A stretch of 64,000 nt of DNA, taken from the NCBI GenBank assembly GCA_946807835.1, contig OX327695.1:29432501-29496500 (forward strand). The letters run 5' to 3'. Every line of letters begins with the position of its first letter. Position 1 is the first letter of the stretch. The position numbers were made by a program, and so were the translations under genes. Under the pieces are notes generated by a model. The model was not told where the DNA came from. It saw only the letters and a program-made list of their open reading frames with translations, and did no database searches. This document shows positions 35,101 through 46,300 of this stretch, in pieces. This stretch comes from Ailanthus altissimus (Eukaryota; Streptophyta; Magnoliopsida; Sapindales; Simaroubaceae).

Positions 35101-38057
35101 GCCACTCCAGACAATAATCTGACCCCCATTCATCCATATTCCATATATATATCTGCGTTCCAGTACATTTATCCCGGAATAAACCAGCTTTTTCACCAAT
35201 CAAATACTTGTTGAATGGTGAAAATTCCTTGATCAATTTCAAGTTGTACTTAGCTGTAGCTTCAGACTGGACACTTGTATCCAGTTCCATAAACTGCCCT
35301 CTCCTAAAGTAGCTTACGATGGGAATCTCAAGATTCTGCAGCAATAGTAGCATCAGTTAAGAATTGTAATCAAAGTCAAGTTCATAGTCAGAAATAAAAC
35401 AAACAAAATAGAAGAAAGAAAACCGAAAAGACATCAGGTGATGACGGCCATACATCATTCCCTTGATTTAAAGATTGTGAAAGAAAAGCTACAGATCTGG
35501 AATTAGCAGTCTGTGTAAGAACCAGAGCATCCTTGCCGAGCCTCATTGCTCCAGTCTAGAAAAGAATATCCAAATTAGCATTAAGTACCACACATTCATC
35601 TAAGTTATGTCAGAAGTGCCTGAAATTGTATACATATATGCATTTGAAAAGAAGAAATATAAAAAAGTTGTTAAAAAAAAGGAATATGCAGTTCAACTAA
35701 AACTTTCGCTCCACATTTCAGTTAGGAAGAACCTCAAGGAACAGGAGAAGAATAAATTTCCAAGTTTGACAAGATATTGAAGGAAATCAACTCTAAATAG
35801 TAAAAACTAGTGTATTTAACCTTATATTTCTGTTCAGATAAACTGCAAAGACAATTAAACACGAATTTTCTCATAATTGTCACTCTTACAGTCCTCTATT
35901 ATTAACCAATATTGAACAAGATACAAGAAAATTAATTTCACTTTTTACATCATTGTGGTCCCCTTATTCATTTCTCGACTCTCGATCACAAGTACTGACC
36001 CAAGCATTAAAGACTAGCTATAAGCCCATACATTAACCAGTAAAAAAAGCCAAGTCGATAGTATTTACCACAATTTATATGAAATATAAGCACTCCAAAA
36101 ATTCATCAAAATAATTGTTACAAGCTGGGCCTATCACACTGCACAAAGCTGAAATTTGAATACTAGAAAGAATATCAGAAGTTATACTACAGGAAATATC
36201 TAAAAGATCACGAGATTATGATATAACATCCATACAAGCAAAATATGAAGGTATTCTTATGATGAAAAGTTAAGCAAATCTACCTTAAATCCAACACCAA
36301 ATCTTCCAATACGATCCCGATCTTCGGCATCAGGCTGCTTGTGCCCAAAGTATGTCATTCGCACGACCTCTTGATGAGTCATCCCTTGTCCATCATCTAT
36401 AACTGAAAGCATGGGTATATCTTTTCCAGCTTTCTTAAAATATGTCAGCTCAATTGAAATCTCCAATCTGTCAAATACACCAAAAAAAGCAATCTATCTA
36501 ATGAAAATAAATAAATAAAAGAAAGTAATTATATATATAATTAAATACAGATAACACAAAGATAACAGGGGAAAAGTATGAATAGAAGTACAAACAAATA
36601 AGTTAGAAGACACGTGAGCAGTTGACCTACTTGGTTGCTTTGGCATCCCTGGAGTTATCAACGAGCTCAGCTATTGCACCAAAAATCCATCCCGAATGTG
36701 CCTGACCAAGAGTTTGAAGATAACTAGGGTCTGCTCGCACATAATTTTTTTCCAAGGGTTCATTCTGTTTCACAGCACGGGGCTGAGGTTTATGACAAGT
36801 TTCAATTGTTGACTCACTAGCATCGCGATCTCCAACTACAGGTGAGAACTTGTGAACAGGAGTGAAATTATCTTCACTGGTAGCTGAAACACTTGCCTTC
36901 GTACAGGCCTTTTTTATGCCAGCAGACTCTTTGACCATGTGAACAGGTGAAGTTGGGCTACCATTAATGTCAGTCTTTGTTACAGTTGGGCGCACAATTT
37001 GACATGCCTCACCTGTATCCACCAAAGTATCCTTAGTTGTAAATTATACGTCAACATGTTACATAATACCTCCTATGGCAATCTCTAAACTGGCAGTAAA
37101 CCAAAATGAATAAACAAAAGATATTCATCCAAACTTAGATCATCAACTTATCTAGCAATCGAACAAAAACTACAATAAGATGAGTGAACCGAAAAGTAAA
37201 ATTGAAAAACATACGCTGAAATTGAGAATAAAATGTTAATAAGATAAAGAGTCACCTAATTCATCCTGCCTTTGACCGTTAGAGGCATTGCAACTTTTCT
37301 CCATATGATATGCAACTTTTACATGTGCAAACTTTGAGGGTTGATTGGGAGGAAGTATGTAAAACTTGCAGAAATTTGATTTTGCAACAGCAACCTTTGG
37401 AAGATATGATGTCAAAAATTCAATAATATATTCTCCATGGAACACAGTAAACAAGACAAGTATAACTTAAACACCCATATAAAACATAATGAAAATGAGG
37501 CAATGTATTTTACCATGTCCTTGCTTTGCAGATAACTCAAAAATCTCCCCCACTCGTTCTCATCACGAGAACACTCGGGTGCAGGGCACAGGAAACAATG
37601 AGACATGCTGTCAAGAAGTAATTTACTTCTTGGAACAATATCATGCACATTCCAATGACGAGGCCTGTTGATAAATTATTCCATTTCAATCAATCAAGAG
37701 AAACGGAATTCTTTCGTTCATGTCCTTATGATGCTTTGCTACGCCAACAAAAGAATAACAATGCATATACAGTAAAAACATAAACTAAGAAAACAATTAG
37801 AGAAAGTATGCATACAATTCCTCAGAAGGATTTAGGCACCGAGTCCGGCATATAATTTTGCTGTCCTTGGCAAGTAAAATATAACACCCAGAATCGTCTG
37901 TACAAACCAAAACTACACACTATGATAAATATTTGTTAAAAAGACAAAACACACACACACACACACACACAAATCGTGCATTAAAAAGTTAAAATTAACA
38001 CCGCCATAAATATTTTCACAAACCTTCATTTGGGTTCTTATCGACATCCAAAAACAT
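32190..38057 (-). CDS. GHKL ATPase with CW zinc finger, MORC-type (tandem copy A)
   Basis: MORC proteins are nuclear ATP-dependent DNA-compacting clamps; a CW finger normally reads methylated histone H3K4. Fifteen exons: 38057-38024, 37897-37816, 37664-37514, 37394-37256, 37012-36631, 36467-36284, 35555-35454, 35335-35006, 34930-34847, 34735-34577, 34223-34140, 33816-33679, 32954-32842, 32547-32396, 32293-32190, giving 745 residues. ATPase motifs are IAELVDNSRDA (about 248-258, Mg-binding Asn), DDGQGM (about 287-292) and GRFGVGFK (about 317-324). An S5-like region follows, with LEIPIVSYFRRGQF and SYLEVIFLVPRMRIYIQG. The CW finger has WVQCNKCRKWR and WFCYMKPFEGLC, with Cys 639, 642, 663 and 672. 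The N-terminal 130 residues may be a partial SPOC-like module (FLSYLQSKDMVAVAKS, FYILPP). A leader intron is likely at 38083-38329. No break is seen. Confidence 0.9.
37948..37971. repeat. (CA)n microsatellite in intron 1 of CW-MORC copy A
   Basis: About eleven CA units lie in the intron between coding exons 1 and 2. The matching place in copy B (about 49500-49530) has no such run, so the tract arose or expanded after the duplication, or was lost from B. Confidence 0.85.
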
Positions 38058-38339
38058 AGTTAACCTCCTTACGTTCTAACACCTGTAAATTTAAACAAAA
38101 TTAGGTAATGACCTAGCATAATTCGTGAGTAATGCAAAAAAGTAACACTAAAAGAACAGTTCTTAGGAAAAGGGGAAGTCACTGCCGAAGCTTGTTACTA
38201 GAGAATCGCCCAAAAAAAAAAGAAGAAGAGCATTTTGCAGTAATATGGTCCATGTGCAAAACCCTTAAAAAACAATGTCATTGACTGTAAAATAAAAGAA
38301 AAGATTTCCTTTTTTTTTTTTGTGGTTACCTCACTAAAA

Positions 38340-39607
38340 TTGTAGCGGCGGCAGCGTTGAGCTACGTTGTTGACAAATGGAAAATGACCCAGAAAAGAGA
38401 ACCGTGCGGCAAATGAAAACGAAAAAGAATTGGGTCAATCGGCAGCTTTGTGACTGTGAGGCGCTACTAATTTGCTAGTGCTGCAGCTGCTGCATTTGTT
38501 GACTGTTCCAGGACTCAACTAGACGTCGTATATACTCTTTCACTGTTCATTTACCATGGACGTCGTATATATTTGACCACAATGATTTTTGAAAATAGTA
38601 TTTTGAATTTAAAAAAAAAGTTATTTTTAAAAAAAAAATCAAATTAAGAAACATTGTTAAACAAGGAAACATTTGTACAGGATCTTTGAAAATATTGAAA
38701 AAATGGTTGTCAGGAATCAAGTGCTTGGATTAGATCTTTGGTCGTTACAATGATCACATTTAGAGATTCATGCGGAGAGAAATGGAATGTATGTTACTCA
38801 CTACGGAATATCTTAATCTTAGTTGGAGCCACAAAATGGTAATGATGGTGAGACTCGGGTTTTAACACTTTCAACCCCCTAATGGTTTGAACAATTTATA
38901 ATTTAACGTCGATTTTAATTTTAATTATATTATTATTATTTTTATTTAATTGAAAAATAAATATTTTTTAAAATATAAGTATTTTATTTTTTTAATTAAA
39001 TAAAAAATAAAATTATAATTAAAATTAAAATTATCATCGAAATATAATTTACGCCAACCTCAAAAAATGACAATGTTAATATTCCTAATGAGACTTCAAT
39101 ATTATCATTGACATTATCACACACATATATGGTATATGTGAATACATGAAAACAATTAAAGTAATTTAATGTATGATAAAATATGTAGTAAAATTTTATA
39201 ATAATACATTATTATTTATAAATTAATTAAATAATATCATATGATAATATTGTTTATCATATGATAAATTATTATTTTATATATATATAAATTATATAAT
39301 ATAAGGCATTGCTCACATTACAACCAGCATATTACTAAGTGGATGCAAGCATTATCTCATTAATTTATTATTTTAATATTAATTAAATGTGTTATAAAAT
39401 TATATTGTATGTTTAATTATAACTTATTTTTTTAATTCACGAACATAATATTTTATTTAAAATATATTTCAAAATTACAATCACATGCTCATGATAAACT
39501 AAATTACAATTAATCAAGAGTTTCTTTAAAATATATATTATTAACCAATGATTTTAAATCATCGCTGGAAATTTGTTTTTATTAGAAAGGAATACTAATT
39601 AGCCAAT
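38340..39607. other. Promoter side of CW-MORC copy A and AT-rich spacer
   Basis: The untranslated first exon of copy A probably ends at 38330 (GTGAG/GTAACC on the minus strand). Sequence to about 38560 is less AT-rich and likely carries the promoter, with GACGTCGTATAT occurring twice (about 38523 and 38560). The rest is AT-rich. ATCATATGATA occurs twice near 39239-39265, making a small palindromic cluster. No gene. Confidence 0.4.
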
Positions 39608-42600
39608 TGTAATATCCGTATTTTTTTTATATTTCTTTTTTTTTATAATATTGTAAATTAGACTTGGGGTTAGAGTTGGAGGAATTGATAGATTACTATA
39701 TATATTATCATAAGGGCCAATAGATTATTATATATATAATTTTTTTGTAAATTAGACATGTGGGGCTGAGTGGGTGGAATTGATTTATTTTTTAACGATA
39801 TATATATATATATATATATACATTTTTCTTCTCCTTTTTATTATTGCATTCACCACAATATATATATATATGGAAAAGAAAGTGGGAATGGGTGTAGGAA
39901 AAATGCTAAATTGGTGAAATTATTTTAAATATATTTAAAAATATATAGTGATTGATCCAATAATGAATAAAAATGTGAAAAAGAAAGTGAGAGTAGTCTT
40001 TTATACATTATCCTTAAAGAATAATATGGGTATGATAACTTTTTAAAATTATTAATAATTAAAGGCAAATGGAGAGTATGTTTAATGAATTAAATAAAAG
40101 CAAATGATCAACATTCGTGCAATGTAATGGACGCAAGGACTTCATAATAATAGGAGTAATAGTTCTTTTGCCCATTTGGTTAGCTATGAATGAGAGAATG
40201 GATTAAATAAGTGGGCGTGGGCACAATGGTAAAAGTAATGATTAAAAAGAAAAAATATATATATATATAAATAATTTAGTGAATTATATAATTATTACTT
40301 AATGAGCGACAGGTTATTATTTGACACTGTTAAAAAAATTAGTTTAACAATGTCAATAAAATAAAACAAATTTATTGTCCATCAAATAATCAAATAATGG
40401 ATGATGTAATTCATTAGATCAATGTCCACCCGAATTTGAGTAACATGAAAGGGCAAAGGTTTGGGTAATTAATGAGATAGGTTTTCTTCCCCCACTCAAA
40501 ACCTTTAATATATATATATATATATATAAGTGAGACATATGTATGACAAAATGGGTGTTGGGGCATAATTGGTACGACGATGATAGACTTTTAAATAAAT
40601 ACATAGGAATATGTATGAAAAAAGAACATGGGAGGGGGTTTTGTTTATTTGGGTGTTGTGTTCGAATGAGAAAGCAAAGAGAAGAGAAAGAAGGGTGGAA
40701 AATGTTTGAAAAAAAAAAAAGAAGAAGAAGAAAGAAGGGTGGAAAAGAAAAGAAAAAGAAGATGCCGAAAATTGAGAAATGAGTAATTGTGAGTAGTTTT
40801 ATAATTTTATTTTCTTTGTAAATATTTTTACGTGTTTATGTATGGTTGATGGTTAGTTCATAAAAATGGTTGAAATTGTTAAGTAATTTATATTCTTTTT
40901 TGCTAGTATTTGGGATAATTTTAACGTTTAGGGGTACTTGTATTTTGGTGAAATAAAACATTCTATGAAAAATATTAAATTTGGGGATATAATAGATTTA
41001 ATAATAAGTTTGTTATTTTTGTTACGTTTAGATTTCTAGAAATTTATTAAATTTAAGAAATTATGATGATTTTATGGAGTTGGTGATGATTATATGAATT
41101 AGTGAAGGAATCATGAAAGACTTTTTGGATTATTTTATAATCACGTCTTGGTTTGAAAATATTATAATTTTATTTTCTATATTTGAAAATATTAAATTAA
41201 ACATATTTATGATAATGTAAAACTTTGAATTATTTACAAAGTTCATAAATTCAATTTTTAGTAATTTTTTAAAAATAACCACAAAATTATAAGAATCTCT
41301 ATTTTTGTAGTATAATCAAAGGAAAAATAGGTTTGATCTATCAAATAATTTTATAAAATTATAATTTTTTGTAATATTATATTCATAGATGTTTAATATG
41401 AAATATCCAAATATCATAATTTAATTTAATATTTTTAAATTGTTATGATTTTTTAAAATAGGGTGATCCCAATCCAAAAATTTGCAGACATATTTTAAAA
41501 AATTTAAATTAAATTTATTTTTTCAATATTTTCTCAAAGAATGTTGCCTTGAATGATTTATTATAGACTAAGATTTATATCATGAATAAGTTTGAGATAG
41601 TTGCATAATTTTTGACTAAGTATGTGAGTTTATAAAATTCGGATACTAAAGACTATCAAGTAGAAGTTTCGATTTGGTCAAATTAAGGATTTAATTTTAA
41701 GAATGATTATGACTTGAATTTTGGAGTAGATAAAATCTGATTTACTTGATTTGACAATGATTTAAATCTCAAAGGCAATATATTTTTATTCTATAGTAAA
41801 TGGACATTTTTTTATTCTTAAGAAAAATAGTTGGATAATAATGGTTGAAATTGAAAGATTTTAAGAAACTTTAAAACTACAACTTATGACCAAATTCGGA
41901 TTATATTACTTTACAAGCTTAAATTATCAATTGTCATGATTTTAGGACCACGTGAATATAGGCTTTATGATTTGGGTCAAGTAACATAACATCCGCATCA
42001 AGCTTACAAATCAAAACCCGTTTATGTATTTTCAAAGTTTTCATTTAAATAATTTGTTTATCATTTTAAATATCTCTTTAAATAAGATTGCAAAACTATT
42101 GATTCTATACAATAACTCAAAATTATAGTTTTGATTTGGAGTTAATTGGATATTGTTTACAAAAATATTACAAGTTATGTTATTAAGAAAGAATAAAAGT
42201 TATGTATTTGAAATGAATTGATTATTAAATTTGAAATTTAAAAAAAAAAATTTGGTTTATTGTCTATAATTATATGATATTGATTGATTGATATGATATA
42301 CAATGTAAATCAACCAGTATCCATTCGAAATGTGCATGCTACATATGATTATTGGCCAGGTCGTCGAGAGTACACGTGATATTATAAGATTTTGATATTG
42401 ATTGGATCACTGAAAATACAAGTCACACTATATGATGTAAGCAATCTCTGCGTACTTCTAAAATATGAATATTTACAAAAATTGTTATTAAATAAAATTT
42501 TATATTGACTTATGATAAAGCTCACGTACTTCTAATAAGTTTTCACATTATATTGACTTTTGATATATTGAAGAATTTGTTTCGATAAATTTGAAATTCA

Positions 42601-43015
42601 AATCTTTTAATGTTATTATTAATGATATTTTAAGAAGGCTTGCAATCTTTTTAACAAAAATCTTATACATTATGAATAATTTTATTTACCAACTTGATTG
42701 TTTACCCCTCATCATTTATTTTTTTACAAATTAAATTTTAATTTGGTAAGTTACTTTAGAGTTGAGCATTTAGAAGGCTATCTTTTATTTAATAAGAGAA
42801 ACTTATATTCTAATAGTTTTAATTTTCTTTGAGTTATAACGGTGATTTAAAAGTTGAAATCTTATTTTAAAAATTTATTTTTGCAAGAGACTTTGAGGGC
42901 TTTTGGTATAACAAATAAAGATGCAATGAATTTTCATAAAAAGTATAAACTTTAGTTTTGTAATAAAATTAGTAGCATTCTCTTTTCACACATATGTGAA
43001 AATTGGAGTGTTACA
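39608..43015 (+). mobile_element. Probable solo LTR of a Ty3/gypsy-type element, 3.4 kb
   Basis: The block starts TGTAATATCCGTATTTTT and ends GGAGTGTTACA, so the ends are TG...CA with an imperfect inverted repeat (TGTAATATCC against TGTAACACTCC). These termini are characteristic of many plant gypsy LTRs. Inside are a 'GGGCATAATTGGTA' segment and a purine-rich stretch (40680-40765) of the kind seen in such LTRs. No gag or pol reading frame is present, and I find no second copy in the window, hence solo LTR rather than full element. No convincing 5-base target-site duplication is visible (CCAAT left, CAACA right), so the borders are tentative. Orientation is arbitrary from the termini. Confidence 0.5.
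39649..39785. repeat. Short direct repeat inside the probable LTR
   Basis: 'TTGTAAATTAGACTTGGGG' followed by 'GGAGGAATTGAT' (from 39649) recurs as 'TTGTAAATTAGACATGTGGGG' followed by 'GGTGGAATTGAT' about 95 bases later. It is a local duplication near the LTR start. Confidence 0.6.
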
Positions 43016-43317
43016 CAACATGCAAAGATATAATGAATTTCACATATCAAATTCTTAAAAGAGGAGATATCTAAATTTAAGACTTTGATATTAGTTTGAG
43101 AGATGTGATTGATTTCCACTAAGTTGCGCTTATAACCTCATTGTTAAAACAGATTTTGGTGATTCCGAAACTGTACAATTGGAAGGAAAGTGAATCTTGA
43201 AATGCAGACATTTAAACTTAAATACACCATCAATCAAAAACTATCTTGCTACAGAGGTTCTTTTTGTTATATGTACAAAACAGGTGGGTATTGTATCAAC
43301 ATTCAACAGGAGTATAA

Positions 43318-46300
43318 TCAATCACGAGACCTTCTTACAGGCAGGCCCTTGGAAGTCCCCCTTCTGTTCCTCTTCGTGGCAAGGCCAACACCAACGTTCT
43401 TCCCTATTCGACTTGAGCTGAAATCCCCATTACTCGGATCTACAAGCTCAAACAACAGCAGATCATGTACATTTTTCTTTCAACATCCTACCATTATAAT
43501 GCAAGAGAACCATATGATCTATCACTTACGTTCCAGTTTGATGGTGGCACCACCTTTGAGCTGAACAGGCCTCTCTTTGTTATTGTATCCGGTCCGCTTC
43601 GCTGAGATTGTAACCACCTCTGAATCAGCCTTTTGCTCAGGAATATCACATTGTCCCTCGAAAGGCTTCATATAACAAAACCTATCTCGATTCGAAATCA
43701 AACAATAATCATTAATGCATTTTAGTATTATCATAATATAGCACCCGTAGATATTGGAAGCTGTTAAAAAGTGTGTTTTGATTTCTCTATTCAATCTTTA
43801 AAGACTCAAGGCATAGCATTCCCTGTAATGACACTTTCAGTAATTGGTTATAGATATCACATTGTGTTCATAAAGCAAATTGCATCAGTCATAATCTTAA
43901 TTCAAAACATGCTTAAGCAGAGAGAATCACGGAATCACGCAAGAGGAGGAGAAGACCAACATAATGCTCAATATAACTGAATTTGAAGTAAACACGAATA
44001 CCATTCAAGTGGTAAGCTTTTGATGTCGAAACCCGGATCCAACGTCCTCCATTTCCTACACTTGTTACACTGCACCCATTCTCGATCAGGTTTGTATTGA
44101 GTGCCATCCTTAACCTGGAGGGAAATACTAGTTGGTAATAGATATTAATGATTCATTTCACTTATGTTAAATCTACTTGGCAAGTATTTGGCCAATTCAG
44201 AAAGTTTAAATATATGCTAGTGGTTTACATGTTCATATTCAAATGATGATATACATTTGGCTGGAAGCATATCACTTAATAGTTAAACTTCAACAATCGC
44301 GTCCAAATAGCTTGGCCAGTCAAGTAATGATCAATTCACTGTTTGTACATTTAGAAGGATTTTTTTTAATCTCTGAGGCAACTAGCTAAAAGCCGAAAAG
44401 TAGTTTGCCTGCCTCTCCTGGTCAGCCACACAGATAAGTTTGGTGTTTGATAGAAGACTATATTCAGAACAGAAAAGATAAGTGCAGAAACTGAAAATTA
44501 ACAAAACAAACTATCCCCAGCAATTAGTGAAACAAGTACTTTACCAACTTCAGTGAATCAAAATTCTTGTCCCAATATTCATCTGCTATTCTCCCCAGCC
44601 ACTCCTCCAGTCGAGCATATGCTTCACAATCTAGGAAACTCTGCTTGTTATTGTGCACCCAAACCCGACCGTTCCCATCATCCTGTTCGAAGAAGTGGAA
44701 AAAAGCTTTTAAATGCAGTGAGCAGATAACCAAGAAAAATACAAAGTAGAAAATTTTCTTATATTTTTGAAGAATAAAGAATTAAAAGCAACCAAGTTAA
44801 GAAACACTATCAAATCACCAAGATGTTTCTACCTGAAACACATCTCTATACAGAGGTGTCAAACAATAGGTCAAACCTCCATCATAGCCAGTAACATATA
44901 AGAATAAATCTTTAAAACAAACTAACATAAGTAATAAAATGCCCTGGTACAAGTTCAGAGAAGATTGCCAACCATTAATTCAGTAACATCTATGACACCA
45001 ATCACACCTCGTCCTGTATCTCCATTATGAATCATGCCACCAACTCTCTTGTAAGCCTAAAAATGTGAAAACAAAAAGAATCTTTAAGAAGAAAGGTTAA
45101 CATTCAAAAGCAGAAATGTAATTCGAGTAAACATAAGATTTAAGGTAGCTCAAATTGCAAGAAGTTCTCCTGAAGAGTTGTTCCTACTTGAGATTGAAAA
45201 ACAAGACTTATTGCTAAAATCTACAAAATGAGGGGAAAAAAAAAGTAGTGCACAAGAATGAAAATTTATTGAGAGAGAGTGTATTCAGAACAAAGCAAAT
45301 AAAATAAACAACCACAATATAAACAAAGAGGATTTAAGCAAAAAATGAAGAAACTTTAAGATCAATTGGTATCAGGTGGTAACAAACATTCAAGGGCAAT
45401 ATCACATGATGAACTGAAAACTCACCTCAATTAAGCGACCACGCCAATACAAAAATATTCCACAATTCATCTGCTCCCACTCCAATTGACAGTGACCCAG
45501 AGTTAAATGAACAGTTTTTCCCATGGTAGTACCAGTTTCAATGCACGTCTTATGCAGGGATTTTGCCAATGGTCGACTTCTAACCTAATAAAGTTGTTAA
45601 GTTCATGAAAATAATGGATGAGGCAAGCAGATACAAAAATAAAATGTAATAAAAAATAAAAAAAGCACAAATAGAATCTAGATGGCATGGCATTACCAGT
45701 GAACCTTGAACATATATCCTCATTCGTGGAACTAAGAAGATGACTTCTAAATAAGATCGAAGTGAATAGTCTAATGGCACCTAAGACCAAAGAAGAGACA
45801 ACATAAGCTAGAAATAAATGTTTTAAAACAGTAAAATTAGTACGAAGAAGATGCCAACCTTTTGACTAATCTGACCAGGACGAGATCTAATCCTCCTGGA
45901 ACGAACGAGTATGTCACCTTGGTAAAAAGAGCTACCAACATTCAATCCATTATGCCACTCCAGACAATAATCTGACCCCCATTCATCCAAATTCCATATA
46001 TATATCTGTGTTCCAGTGCATTTATCCCAGAACAAGCCAGCTTTTTCACCAATCAAATACTTGTTGAATGGTGAAAATTCCTTGATCAATTTCAAGTTAT
46101 ACTTAGCTGTAGCTTCAGACTGGACCCTTGTATCCAATTCCATAAACTGCCCTTTCCTAAAGTAGCTTACAATGGGAATCTCAAGATTCTGAAGCAATGG
46201 TAGCATCAGTTAAGAATTGTAATTGAAGTCAAGTTCAAAGTAAGAAATCAAACAAAATGAAATAGAAGAATGAAAACCGAAAAGACATTAGGTGATGGCC

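Noticed and set aside
39239..39265. Repeated ATCATATGATA palindrome as a regulatory site
   Set aside because: In sequence this AT-rich, short palindromes are expected by chance, and no gene start is near.
40543..40782. 79-codon frame with a Lys/Glu-rich tail
   Set aside because: It is produced by the purine-rich stretch inside the probable solo LTR; no protein character beyond low complexity.
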